A stretch of 64,000 bases of DNA from assembly GCA_027026255.1 (NCBI GenBank), contig JALVOT010000018.1:157904-221903 (forward strand). Reading direction: 5' to 3'. The notes under the pieces are model-generated. The model had not been told where the DNA came from. It did no database searches and was given only the letters and a program-made list of their open reading frames with translations. The position numbers were made by a program, and so were the translations under genes. Positions 25,693 to 34,695 of the stretch are shown here, piece by piece (position 1 is the stretch's first letter; each line of letters starts with the position of its first letter). This stretch comes from Caldifarciminota bacterium (GTDB lineage Bacteria > Hydrothermota > Tepidihabitantia > SM23-42).

Positions 25693-27473
25693 TCCTTGAG
25701 GATTTCTTTGTAACCATCCAGAACAACCTTGTAATATTTTAAGGCCGTCTCCTCATCGCCCAGGGCGCGATAGATATCAGCCAGGCCCTCATTTATTGCC
25801 ACCAGCACCTCTAAATTTGCAAGTTCGCGCTGATGCTGACATAACTCCAGAGCCTTTTTGTAGTATTCAATACCTGAATCATAAGCGCCCTTTCTTACAA
25901 CCAGTTGTGCCGATTTTATCAAATACTCAATTGCCTTATTATAGACCTCAGCCTGCTGAAAATGGTAGGCGGCAAGTTCATCATAGCCTTCAAGTTTACT
26001 ATAATAATCTGCAAAATGCTGGTGCCGTTTCTTTTTATCCGGAATGAGGTCATAAATTTCATTATAGAATAGAGGATTTATAAATAAATAATAATTAAGA
26101 AAACGACGCAGAAAGCCCTTCTTTACAAAATATTCAAAGAGACCAAGATTTTCCTTTTTGATGGGGAATTCATCCGGCATAATTTTACTACCCGAAATCG
26201 CAAGGTTATATACAAAATCCTTTTCATCACCCAACATTTCTACCCTTCTCTTTACTACGGTCTTAAAATCATGAAAGGCAAGGTTAAATCCGCTGATTGA
26301 TGTCTCACCCCGATACTGATTATAAAAATAGTTAAGCCTCTCCTCCTTATAAAGTCGCAGAAACTGACTGATATGTAAAGGAGTGGTAGCCGCAAATTTA
26401 ATCTCTTCACCAATCTCGTTCTTAACGAGATTCACCAGGTCCTGCCGATCAATCTCACGCAGTTCAAACTCCTTAATCCCTGTAATATTTATCTGGGAAA
26501 GGGCTGAAGAGAATATAAAACGGACATTTTCATCAGCCAGTTTCAGAATGAGATTCTGCATAAAATTGATTGAGGACGGGTCTATATTTTCAACATCCTC
26601 GATAACTATGACGACCGGTTTGTTCCAGGAAACCCTTTTAATAATCTCCGCAATATTTGTCGTTACAAGATCGACCCGCACGCGCAGATTCACCTTCTCC
26701 AATATCGTCTCCTCTTCACTTAAATCCAGAAAATCAAGCACTGCAAGATAGGAGGTGCCGATATCCTCAACACCAAGTTCTTTAAGATATTTTTCAATCG
26801 CCTGCTGTTTTTCTCCGATTGATTTCACATCTTCAATCTCTAATAACTGTTCAACAAGTTCCATAATCGGTTCCAAACTCAGACGCCGAACGATTGAAGG
26901 GCATACCGTGCGCAGTATCAGCTTCTCATCCTGCCATTTTTCGGTAAACTGGTCAAGAAAGATTGTCTTTCCGATTCCGTTTGATCCAATAATTAAAACC
27001 GCATTAGAAACACTCAAAAGATTCTCTAAGGCATCAATCTGGCCGGTACGGGAAATCATATCCTCTAATTTTATCTTTTTAGGAAATTTCAGTTCGGCCA
27101 GAGGCTGATCAATCCTGCAGACAAGAATCTGACTGGTCATCCCTTCAATCGTAAGCATACCTAAGGATGTTATCTCAAAATCACTGAGTAACTCTTGTTC
27201 GGTTTCTTCAGAAATCAGAATCTCACCAAACTTTGCAATCCGGGAAAGCCCCCGGGCAAGACCTGGATACCGGGAAAATCCGAGTCTTATCTCAGGATAG
27301 AACTCACGCAACTTCATTAGTGTTGCAATAATCCTTATATCTTCAGATTGACCAAAGATTAAATCCTTTTCAATTCCCAAAACCCGGGCTGAAAATTGTT
27401 CTAAATTCTCAATGATGTCATAAAATTTTTCTTTATTCAATTCCCGTATAAAAATACTAAAAAAGTAATTCAT
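25689..27473 (-). CDS. ATPase with degenerate cyclase-like N-domain and C-terminal TPRs
   Basis: 594 residues. Residues ~1-120 resemble the second half of a class III nucleotide cyclase domain (IAKFGEILISEETEQELL...TSLGMLTIEGMTSQILVCRI), without visible metal- or substrate-binding residues. A STAND/AAA-type ATPase follows with P-loop IIGSNGIGKT (~162-171) and Walker B VVIVIEDVENID. TPR-like helices end the protein (~490-590). The layout matches cyclase-AAA-TPR regulators whose catalytic part has decayed. It may act as a signalling scaffold. Start and stop overlap the neighbours by 4 nt. Confidence 0.7.
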   Translation of the reverse strand: MNYFFSIFIRELNKEKFYDIIENLEQFSARVLGIEKDLIFGQSEDIRIIATLMKLREFYPEIRLGFSRYPGLARGLSRIAKFGEILISEETEQELLSDFEITSLGMLTIEGMTSQILVCRIDQPLAELKFPKKIKLEDMISRTGQIDALENLLSVSNAVLIIGSNGIGKTIFLDQFTEKWQDEKLILRTVCPSIVRRLSLEPIMELVEQLLEIEDVKSIGEKQQAIEKYLKELGVEDIGTSYLAVLDFLDLSEEETILEKVNLRVRVDLVTTNIAEIIKRVSWNKPVVIVIEDVENIDPSSINFMQNLILKLADENVRFIFSSALSQINITGIKEFELREIDRQDLVNLVKNEIGEEIKFAATTPLHISQFLRLYKEERLNYFYNQYRGETSISGFNLAFHDFKTVVKRRVEMLGDEKDFVYNLAISGSKIMPDEFPIKKENLGLFEYFVKKGFLRRFLNYYLFINPLFYNEIYDLIPDKKKRHQHFADYYSKLEGYDELAAYHFQQAEVYNKAIEYLIKSAQLVVRKGAYDSGIEYYKKALELCQHQRELANLEVLVAINEGLADIYRALGDEETALKYYKVVLDGYKEILKE

Positions 27474-27868
27474 AGTTTAAAAGGCCTTTTAATCAGTGTC
27501 TTTAATGGATAAAATTTAAATGCTCCATTTGTATTCATCGTTGCAACCACAAGTTCAGGTGAAAATTCATACAGGGTCTGAAGACAGGCACCACAGGGCA
27601 GAATAAATTCGAACTCTGGTGAATACAAAAGCAGCAACAAGAATTTTCTATATCCTGAGGAGACCGCCTTGAATAGGGCGACCCGTTCTGCACACATACT
27701 CAAGGAATAAGAACTATTTTCAATATTCACCCCGGTAAAGATTTCACCCCCTTCACAATAGAGCCCGGCACTCACCGGAATAGAAGAATACGGTGCATAG
27801 GCATTGGCGATGCCCTTCTTCACCAGTTTAATCATCTGGCTTGCCAGTTTTTTATGAGAGGCAGTCAT
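27470..27868 (-). CDS. cdd: Cytidine deaminase
   Basis: About 132 residues from ATG 27868, which lies in the last codons of deoB; earlier in-frame starts up to 27919 would only add sequence shared with deoB. The zinc-site motifs are present: CAERVALFKA and PCGACLQ. It deaminates cytidine and deoxycytidine to uridine and deoxyuridine for salvage. Coupling with deoB forms a nucleoside-salvage pair. An additional start at MAKTSLM about 7 codons earlier cannot be excluded. Confidence 0.9.
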   Translation of the reverse strand: MTASHKKLASQMIKLVKKGIANAYAPYSSIPVSAGLYCEGGEIFTGVNIENSSYSLSMCAERVALFKAVSSGYRKFLLLLLYSPEFEFILPCGACLQTLYEFSPELVVATMNTNGAFKFYPLKTLIKRPFKL

Positions 27869-29018
27869 CAAGGAAGTCTTCGCCATAATGTATACCTTCA
27901 ATATCAAGGTATCGGGCAATCGTCTTTGCCAGGTCTGAAAAAGACCCGCGGATACCCAGATTCACTCCCGGCACCTTTCCTGAACAGGCAAGAATCGGAA
28001 CATATTCACGGGAATGGTCGGTTGAAGGCGTGGTTGGGTCATTGCCGTGGTCTGCAGTAATAAAAATGAGGTCTTGAGGACTTTTCTTTTCTATTATCTT
28101 TCTCAAACCAGGGTCAATCTCAATAAGACCATTCTTAAATCCTTCGATATTATTGCGGTGTCCCCAATCCATATCAAACTGCACAAAATTTGCCACAATC
28201 AATCCCTGTTTCAATTCATCCATCGCCTTGAGCACATAATCAACACACTCAAGGTCATTCACTGAATGATAAGAACGGTCATATCCACGATGACTGAATA
28301 GATCATCTACCTTACCAATCACAATCACCCCAAGCCCTTTTTTCCGGGCGAGGTCAAGCAGGGTCGGTTCTGGAGGCGGCAGGGAAAAATCCCGCCGGTC
28401 CTTGGTCCGATAAAAATCTGGTGCGGAACCGGCAAATGGCCGGGCGATAACCCGGGCGACACCATGCTCGCCCTGCATAACCTCCCTTGCAATCTCACAA
28501 AATTTGTATAACTGTTCTAAACTGAAGACATCAATATGGCAGGCAATCTGTAAAACACTGTCCGCCGAGGTGTAGACAATCGGTGATTTTGTCCTTATAT
28601 GTTCCTCGCCCAGTTCTTTTATAATCTCGGTGCCGGAGGCGGGTTTGTTACCCAGAATCTTATGGCCGAATTTTGATTCAAGTTCTTTAATGATTTCATC
28701 CGGGAAGCCATCTGGATATGTAGGAAACGGCTTTTTTAATATAACACCAAACAACTCCCAGTGTCCCGATGTAGAATCCTTACCCGCTGACCTTTCCGCC
28801 ATCTTCCCATAGCAGGCCCTGGGATTTTTCACCTTTTTAACACCCTCAATATCTGCAATATTACCCAGACCAAGTTCTTCTAAAAATGGCAGGTTAAGTC
28901 CACCACAACTCTTTGCAAGGTTTACCAGGGTATTACTACCCTGATCACCGTACTCTTTTGCATCAGGCAGTTCACCAATACCCACACCATCTAAGATGAG
29001 CACAATTGCCCGCTTCAT
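27852..29018 (-). CDS. deoB: Phosphopentomutase
   Basis: 388 residues, the normal length. N-terminal LDGVGIGELPDA is the conserved metal-site start of DeoB; KDSTSGHWE carries the phosphorylated Thr region, and ITADHGNDPTTPSTDHSREYVP the C-terminal metal ligands. It interconverts (deoxy)ribose 1-phosphate and 5-phosphate in nucleoside breakdown. It is the first gene of a deoB-cdd-ATPase-lptD operon and has a probable leaderless promoter. Confidence 0.95.
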   Translation of the reverse strand: MKRAIVLILDGVGIGELPDAKEYGDQGSNTLVNLAKSCGGLNLPFLEELGLGNIADIEGVKKVKNPRACYGKMAERSAGKDSTSGHWELFGVILKKPFPTYPDGFPDEIIKELESKFGHKILGNKPASGTEIIKELGEEHIRTKSPIVYTSADSVLQIACHIDVFSLEQLYKFCEIAREVMQGEHGVARVIARPFAGSAPDFYRTKDRRDFSLPPPEPTLLDLARKKGLGVIVIGKVDDLFSHRGYDRSYHSVNDLECVDYVLKAMDELKQGLIVANFVQFDMDWGHRNNIEGFKNGLIEIDPGLRKIIEKKSPQDLIFITADHGNDPTTPSTDHSREYVPILACSGKVPGVNLGIRGSFSDLAKTIARYLDIEGIHYGEDFLDDCLS

Positions 29019-29025
29019 TAATCAA

Positions 29026-29053
29026 ATTATATTCATAAATATTAAATTGTAAA
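29026..29053 (-). promoter_or_regulatory. deoB operon promoter, probably leaderless
   Basis: Minus strand TTTACA (29053-29048), 16-bp spacer, TATAAT (29031-29026), 7 nt to the ATG at 29018. The remaining gene-free DNA to 29291 shows no other clear signal. Confidence 0.7.
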
Positions 29054-29291
29054 GGAATAAAATAGATTGGTCTTTGAAGTCGAATCTCTAAATTCTCCAG
29101 GAATTCGTGCCGACCCTTGTTATCCAGCGGTTATGACTTTCTGATTGTTGCTGTAGAATGACACAACCAGGGTGTTTTACATTCCTGAATATTTCCATTA
29201 CCTAAACGGCATGTAATGATTGAGGGATATATTAAGTTCCGCCGTAAGCCGAAGCCACATATTGTCCGGTTAAACGATGAGACCGACTTCT

Positions 29292-29894
29292 CTATCCGGC
29301 ACCCCTCCATTCATTGAATGCTGCTACAACCAGAAGAATCAAACTGACTAATAGAAATAATAATTCATATTTCGACAATCTGATTTCTTTAAAACTCCGT
29401 ATTTTCTTGAATTTTTCACCACGCCATCTCCCCGCATGATACATAACTAAATTCACCGTGGCAACACATCCAAAAATGTAAGCTGAAAATTCCGGAAATC
29501 CGATTTGCAGAAACAACAGCCACCCTCTCGGTGTGTGGGTTGATATACCTCCGCCAAAAGAGTTTGTTCCAGCAAAAAGCCCCATTATAATAGTATTGGC
29601 ATATAGTGGTAAATAACCGAAAGTGAGTGTTCGAACTCTATAATGATTCCCCCCTACTATAATGCATAGTATAAACAGATTGTAAACTAAAGTTTTAGTA
29701 AAGGAGGAAAGGAAAGATTCTTTTCCTTTAAACACCATAAATGATGGTAAGGGCAGCTCTTTCATAATGCCCTCCGGCAGAAAAAGAAAACCGAAAACAT
29801 AGGCGAGCATCAGCAAAACAAAGAAAAACAGAAAAGCATAGCCGGTTCTCACCCAGAGATTTTTATGACCCAGATTTCTTATGGGATTCTTCAT
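29292..29894 (-). CDS. Polytopic membrane protein, SpoIIM/DUF95-like
   Basis: 200 residues with about five membrane helices. The stretch GWLLFLQIGFPEFSAYIFGCVATVNLV resembles the HG-pEl-A-l-A core of the SpoIIM (DUF95) family, although the usual His is missing. SpoIIM-like proteins occur in endospore formers but also widely elsewhere, including as accessory or immunity membrane proteins in circular bacteriocin clusters. Together with the small-peptide gene and the Cys-containing membrane protein upstream it may form a cassette. Family call is tentative. Confidence 0.45.
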   Translation of the reverse strand: MKNPIRNLGHKNLWVRTGYAFLFFFVLLMLAYVFGFLFLPEGIMKELPLPSFMVFKGKESFLSSFTKTLVYNLFILCIIVGGNHYRVRTLTFGYLPLYANTIIMGLFAGTNSFGGGISTHTPRGWLLFLQIGFPEFSAYIFGCVATVNLVMYHAGRWRGEKFKKIRSFKEIRLSKYELLFLLVSLILLVVAAFNEWRGAG

Positions 29895-30066
29895 TTCTCA
29901 ACCCCTCTTAAGCCTGGGCATTCCACTTAATGTGCAGCGGGTATCTGAAGTTTATCCAAAAGGCGATTTTGGAAAAAGATGCAAAGTATCGTAGCCGGAT
30001 ACCCGCTTGTCAGGTGAAAACGTGAGCCCCAAAGCACCGTCAGGGAACGGAAAGACAGACGGTGTA
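29895..30066. other. Intergenic stretch with nested inverted repeats
   Basis: Contains GCGGGTATC (29937-29945) pairing with GATACCCGC (29998-30006), and a CACCGTC/GACGGTG pair just beyond (about 30018-30064). Together these could fold into two stems. It lies between two minus-strand genes. No known riboswitch or terminator pattern was recognised. Confidence 0.35.
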
Positions 30067-30588
30067 TCAATCCTCCCCTTTTGTTCTTGCCATACTTGCA
30101 GGACAAATATTTCTCATCTTACATTTAATACATAGATGTTTATGCATCATAAAATTTAATGGGGTTAAGATGATAAATAAGATAAAAATCACCAAAAGAT
30201 AAATCTTAAAATTAAATATCAAAACAGCAATTATTCCTATAATAGGCGCAATTGTTGCCAGCCCCCAGGTTATTCCGGCCAATTTCACCCCCAGTTCATA
30301 ATTCCCCGAATTTTTCTTAAACATAACCGCTGCTAAATCCCCCCAACCGGTTGAACATCTCTTATCATAATAATAACAATTAGTGCAAAGGTGTCTTCGC
30401 AAAACAAATATCAGCATAATTATCAAAAAAAATACATATAATATGGAAACTATTGGAATTCCTGTAATTTTCAAGCCCCACATCCCTATTGTTCCTAATC
30501 CAAAATAAATAATAAAAAATAGGTTTTGACCAATAACGGTTATCAATGGATACCCTTCCAACCCTCCTTCATACAGATTTTTATCCAT
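30067..30588 (-). CDS. Membrane protein with paired cysteine motifs
   Basis: 173 residues with about four membrane helices. One Cys cluster sits after the second helix (HLCTNCYYYDKRCSTGWG), and a second near the C-terminus (HLCIKCKMRNICP). The C-x2-C patterns suggest a metal or iron-sulfur site, or disulfides, on one membrane face. No named family was recognised. The start overlaps the stop of the small-peptide gene by 8 nt, so the two are translationally coupled. Confidence 0.6.
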   Translation of the reverse strand: MDKNLYEGGLEGYPLITVIGQNLFFIIYFGLGTIGMWGLKITGIPIVSILYVFFLIIMLIFVLRRHLCTNCYYYDKRCSTGWGDLAAVMFKKNSGNYELGVKLAGITWGLATIAPIIGIIAVLIFNFKIYLLVIFILFIILTPLNFMMHKHLCIKCKMRNICPASMARTKGED

Positions 30589-30721
30589 TTCCCCTTCCGC
30601 CTTTTGTTTTATGTCTTAAGACGTACTGACTGGTTTCGTCTAACTCATTCATATCCGCATTATTGTGTACATCCACCTCCATCATAGATTCAACTCCCAG
30701 CCTGGTAATGCTAATCATCAT
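30581..30721 (-). CDS. Small peptide ending in KGGRGNG
   Basis: 46 residues from ATG 30721 (about 7 nt after the predicted transcription start), or 34 residues from ATG 30685, which has GGGAG upstream. The peptide is acidic in the middle and basic at the end: LDETSQYVLRHKTKGGRGNG. It has no membrane helix in these versions. Coupling to a membrane-protein gene and a SpoIIM-like gene is reminiscent of small-peptide export or bacteriocin cassettes, but no modification enzyme is adjacent. It may simply be a regulatory small protein. Confidence 0.45.
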   Translation of the reverse strand: MMISITRLGVESMMEVDVHNNADMNELDETSQYVLRHKTKGGRGNG

Positions 30722-30734
30722 TAACATTATATAC

Positions 30735-30763
30735 AATATATAACAATAAAAAACAAAAGTCAA
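30735..30763 (-). promoter_or_regulatory. Promoter of the small-peptide cassette
   Basis: Minus strand TTGACT (30763-30758), 17-bp spacer, TATATT (30740-30735). Confidence 0.55.
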
Positions 30764-30879
30764 GCCTTTTTTGAAATTTCTTCCTCTTCGGGGCGGGCGG
30801 GTTCATTATCAATCCAGAGCAGCAAAGAGAGGGTTTTATCTTTCCTGCTGTTAAAACTGACAACTACCGTTTCCGAATC

Positions 30880-32421
30880 CTATAGTCGCTGCCAGACATT
30901 TTTGTCTAAGCTGCGATATTGAATCGCCTCGGCAATGTGTGAGGTCTGGATATTTTCTACACCTTCTAAATCCGCAATGGTGCGGGCAACCTTTAATACC
31001 TTATCATAAGCCCGGGCTGACAGACCAAAACGCTCAATTGCGGTCTTTAATAAAGCCTGGGATTTTTCATCAATTCCACAGAACTTTCTGATATCCTTTG
31101 CTCCGAGATGGGCATTGCAGTAAACCCTTTTCCGATGTTTATATCTCTGCAACTGACGATTTCGCGCCTGGTTCACCCGCTTTCTTATTTCTTCGGATGA
31201 TTCACCCGGCTGGGTAGATTTCAACTCATCATAGCGCAAAGAAGGCACCTCAATATGGATATCAATCCGGTCTAAAAGCGGACCGGAAAGCCGTGCATGA
31301 TAACGCTGAATCGCCTGGGGTGTACATCGACATTCATGATAGGGGTCTGTAAAATAACCACAGGGACAGGGATTCATCGCCGCCGCAAGCATAAATCTTG
31401 CCGGATATGTAAGGGTAATCTTTGCCCGACCAATCGTTACTGAACCATCCTCTAAGGGCTGGCGTAAAACCTCCAAAACATTCTTATGAAACTCAGGAAG
31501 TTCATCCAGGAATAATACACCATTATGCGCTAATGACACCTCACCAGGCTTTGGAATATGTCCGCCACCAATGATCCCGGCATCGGAAATAGTATGATGG
31601 GGTGAACGGAATGGTCTGGTTGCTAAAAGCGATGCGCCCTGACCAAGCACACCTGCCACAGAATGTATCTTGGTTGTCTCCAATGCCTCTTCCAGGGTCA
31701 TCTTTGGTAAAATTGTAACCAGTCTCCTTGCCAGCATCGTCTTGCCGGTGCCGGGTGGTCCAATCATCAAGATATTATGACCTCCAGCTGCCGCAATCTC
31801 CAATGCCCTTTTTGCATGATACTGACCCTTCACCTCGGAAAAATCTACTGCATATTTTGATGCGGCGTTAAATATATCATCACGGTTCACCTGAGTTGGT
31901 GCCTTATCAATCTCCCCATTCAAAAACGCCACCACCTCAATGAGATTATCAAATCCAAAGACCTTAATTCCCTCAACAATCGCTGCCTCCGGGGCGTTTA
32001 CCCGGGGCAGAATCAACCCCTCAAGTCGATTCTCCTTAACTGCCAGGGATACAGAAATTGCACCCTTAATAGGTCGAAGTGAACCATCCAGGGAGAGCTC
32101 ACCGAGAATTGCATAGCGGGTTAACATATCGGTGCGCATCGCCCCCTCAGCACCGAGAATTCCTATTGCAATGGGCAGGTCAAAACTGGAACCCTCTTTT
32201 TTTATATCTGCCGGAGCAAGATTTACGGTTATCTTCTTGGTGGGAAATCTGAAGCCTCCATTCTTTATTGCAGCAAAGACCCGATCCTTTGATTCCTTTA
32301 CTGCATTATCCGGAAGGCCTACTGTAGTAAAACCAGGCAGCCCTGGTGAAAGGTCAACCTCAACATCTATCAGATAACCATCAATACCATAGGTAGCGCA
32401 GGAATATACTTTAGAAAGCAT
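30880..32421 (-). CDS. comM: ComM/YifB-family Mg-chelatase-like AAA+ ATPase
   Basis: 513 residues from ATG 32421, chosen because family members begin MLSKVYSCA and the -10 box lies just before it; an upstream ATG at 32514 would include the promoter. An N-terminal Lon-like fold ([25 protein letters not shown]) is followed by AAA+ motifs [10 protein letters not shown] and [15 protein letters not shown], and a C-terminal Mg-chelatase domain. ComM in transformable bacteria is a hexameric helicase aiding branch migration during DNA uptake. It stands alone here. Confidence 0.9.
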   Translation of the reverse strand: MLSKVYSCATYGIDGYLIDVEVDLSPGLPGFTTVGLPDNAVKESKDRVFAAIKNGGFRFPTKKITVNLAPADIKKEGSSFDLPIAIGILGAEGAMRTDMLTRYAILGELSLDGSLRPIKGAISVSLAVKENRLEGLILPRVNAPEAAIVEGIKVFGFDNLIEVVAFLNGEIDKAPTQVNRDDIFNAASKYAVDFSEVKGQYHAKRALEIAAAGGHNILMIGPPGTGKTMLARRLVTILPKMTLEEALETTKIHSVAGVLGQGASLLATRPFRSPHHTISDAGIIGGGHIPKPGEVSLAHNGVLFLDELPEFHKNVLEVLRQPLEDGSVTIGRAKITLTYPARFMLAAAMNPCPCGYFTDPYHECRCTPQAIQRYHARLSGPLLDRIDIHIEVPSLRYDELKSTQPGESSEEIRKRVNQARNRQLQRYKHRKRVYCNAHLGAKDIRKFCGIDEKSQALLKTAIERFGLSARAYDKVLKVARTIADLEGVENIQTSHIAEAIQYRSLDKNVWQRL

Positions 32422-32426
32422 AGCTG

Positions 32427-32454
32427 AGTATAATGAAGAATCTAAAAAAGTCAA
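32427..32454 (-). promoter_or_regulatory. comM promoter, probably leaderless
   Basis: Minus strand TTGACT (32454-32449), 16-bp spacer, TATACT (32432-32427), 5 nt to the ATG. Confidence 0.7.
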
Positions 32455-32642
32455 CGATTTTTTCACGGTGAATAAAAAACGCTTTGCTTGTGCTGAACGC
32501 ACTTCGTGCTGCACTAAGCGCTTCGCGGTAAACAGTTGAAATCCTCATCCGCCTAAAAACAGACCGGACAATCTGATGGTATCTACTTGATATTTCTTAA
32601 GACTTCAAAGAAATCACCTTCCCGGAAGGTTATCATAATCCA

Positions 32643-33803
32643 TTAATTGGACTTTTTTATCTTTTGACATTTCCCCGTCAATCTTTTCATCTTACTACCC
32701 CAGGCTGTATCACCACAATATGACGGGTCCAGTATAAAATATCCATCCACAGAAAATCCATTTCTTTCAAGAATTTCTAAAGTCTTGTGGTCTCCCGGCC
32801 TGAGTCCCAAGGCAATATGGTTGGGCCAGCTCAAAAAAACAATACTCGATTCTGGATACCCGGCCACCGTTCTCAAAAGGACATAAAGAAACACACTCCT
32901 GCCGTCACAGTCATTTTCACCCTCAATCAACTGCTGGCTGACACTCTTTATCGGAAGACCGCTTTTATATTTAAAGACCTCTTTTGACTGACAAAATTTC
33001 AAAAGGAAGTTTACCCGACCATATTCATCAAATTCTCCACTGAGAAATTTCAGTCTTTCAATCAAAGCGGTGTTCTTCAACTCTTCAATCCCTGAATAGA
33101 CCATTCCGTAAAGGCTCGGCGGAAGATTCTTTGTCCATTCAATCTGCTCCTTTAAAACCCTTATCCTGAATTGATATGTTATCCCTTTATACTGCCATCT
33201 CAAATTCCTTGATACATATCCACCCTGAAATTTCGGCAAACTGCTAATCAGAGGCAGCGGCTTGAGATTCGTTCTGATATCATTTAAACCCTGATATGTC
33301 CGGGCAGGATTTTTTATCTTCAACTCACCCACCGGAGTTGAATCATCAAACTCCTTAAGATAATATCTTTTATCTTCTTTATCTATCCAGTTTGCCTTTC
33401 TTATCTTCCATTCATCACTGAGGCGGAGACCAAAATAATCTTCTTTTTTATCATAAAAGTACTGGATATCCCAGCCTAAATGCTGCATCAGGGCAGAGAT
33501 TGCAATAATGCTGCTCTTCTTATTACTCCTTTTTCGGGCAAAAATTTCATTTAATGTAAGATACTCGTTATTATCCACCGGCTGAAAATCAGAAAAATAT
33601 TTAATCAGATAGATTAACATACCAAAAGGATCAAAGATTTCATTCCCGGCAAACCGCTTTTTCCAGAAAAGAACTGTAGAATCATCTATCTGATTATATG
33701 AATTCCTATAACATTGCGTCGGTTCGGGAACAAATAATTTATCGAATAATGTCCGGGCGGAAATTATATCAACAAAAAATATTACTACAAAGAAAAATTT
33801 CAA
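32643..33803 (-). CDS. Exported transglutaminase-like protein
   Basis: 386 residues with a signal peptide (MKFFFVVIFFVDIISA). The C-terminal third contains ENDCDGRSVFLYVLL (Cys), WPNHIALGL (His) and YFILDPSYCGDTAWG (Asp), a complete transglutaminase/protease-like triad. The first ~200 residues match no known domain. It closes the V/A-ATPase operon, 21 bp after a small membrane-protein gene. It may process a cell-envelope substrate; no direct link with the ATPase is known. Confidence 0.65.
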   Translation of the reverse strand: MKFFFVVIFFVDIISARTLFDKLFVPEPTQCYRNSYNQIDDSTVLFWKKRFAGNEIFDPFGMLIYLIKYFSDFQPVDNNEYLTLNEIFARKRSNKKSSIIAISALMQHLGWDIQYFYDKKEDYFGLRLSDEWKIRKANWIDKEDKRYYLKEFDDSTPVGELKIKNPARTYQGLNDIRTNLKPLPLISSLPKFQGGYVSRNLRWQYKGITYQFRIRVLKEQIEWTKNLPPSLYGMVYSGIEELKNTALIERLKFLSGEFDEYGRVNFLLKFCQSKEVFKYKSGLPIKSVSQQLIEGENDCDGRSVFLYVLLRTVAGYPESSIVFLSWPNHIALGLRPGDHKTLEILERNGFSVDGYFILDPSYCGDTAWGSKMKRLTGKCQKIKKSN

Positions 33804-33824
33804 TTCGGATATTTTTAAATAGTC

Positions 33825-34055
33825 TTAACCCTTAGACTCTGTGAGCCCTTCAATCTTCTTTTCCAGTTCCTCTATCTTCTTTCTCAATTTCTCCTTTTCC
33901 GCCTTTGATATCTTAACCCGCACCCGGATTAAAAGATAGACAACAACCATAATCAAAATGACCTGGGGAACCGTTATCAAACCACTTTTCTGGATGATTG
34001 AAAAAATCAGACTGAGGAATGCAAGGATTAAAACCGCAACCAGCCCCTCAACCAT
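33825..34055 (-). CDS. Small membrane protein with C-terminal coiled coil
   Basis: 76 residues: two hydrophobic helices (~4-20, ~27-43) and a charged heptad-like helix (EKEKLRKKIEELEKKIEGL). Function is unknown. It lies in the V/A-ATPase operon directly after subunit D and could be an assembly or accessory factor, but nothing in the sequence shows that. Confidence 0.6.
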   Translation of the reverse strand: MVEGLVAVLILAFLSLIFSIIQKSGLITVPQVILIMVVVYLLIRVRVKISKAEKEKLRKKIEELEKKIEGLTESKG

Positions 34056-34071
34056 AGTTCCTCCTTAAAAA

Positions 34072-34689
34072 CTATTTTTGGATAATCTCCTTCACCCGCA
34101 TCAGGCGGGAAAGGTCTCCCCTTTCAATCTCTGACAATTTAAGATTAATGAACTTTATTGTTTCATCAATTGATGGAATCAAAATATATTCTAAGGCATT
34201 TACCCGGCGTCGGGTCTTCTCGATCTCACTGGCAAGAAGCTCTAATGTCTTTTCCAGTTCCGCCAGTTCAATCAATCTTGAGATTAACCGGTCAATCTTT
34301 AAGATTGCAAGGTCCATATCTCCCGAGGTGGTGAGGAATCCATAACCGATTGATTTTCCGGAAATCTGTTTTTTAAATCTGGGCACCCTCAGGTTCAATA
34401 TCCTTTCTGCAGTATATTCGATGTCGATCACCTTAGTTACTGCAAGCAGTGCCTCATCGGTCGCCTTTGGTGCCTGTTTGCTTGAAGCAAAATAGAAAAA
34501 ACCGAATGCCTGACGCAGTTCCTCTTCAATCTTCAGTCTGAGGTCCCGAATCTGATGGATAAATTCCAAAATCCGTCTCATCAATTCATCCTGTTTATCC
34601 TTAAGCAGTTTATGCCCGCGGCGGGCAACCACCGACCTTCTCTTAAGGTGCAGCAGTTGCATTCGGGTGGGTGGAATATCGAGTTTCAT
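34072..34689 (-). CDS. atpD: V/A-type ATPase subunit D
   Basis: 205 residues. The N-terminal PTRMQLLHLKRRSVVARRGHKLLKDKQDELMR and C-terminal RRVNALEYILIPSIDETIKFI are signatures of V/A-ATPase subunit D. It forms the long antiparallel coiled-coil central stalk that turns inside the A3B3 head. It follows subunit B by 6 bp in the operon. Confidence 0.95.
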   Translation of the reverse strand: MKLDIPPTRMQLLHLKRRSVVARRGHKLLKDKQDELMRRILEFIHQIRDLRLKIEEELRQAFGFFYFASSKQAPKATDEALLAVTKVIDIEYTAERILNLRVPRFKKQISGKSIGYGFLTTSGDMDLAILKIDRLISRLIELAELEKTLELLASEIEKTRRRVNALEYILIPSIDETIKFINLKLSEIERGDLSRLMRVKEIIQK

Positions 34690-34695
34690 AATCTT

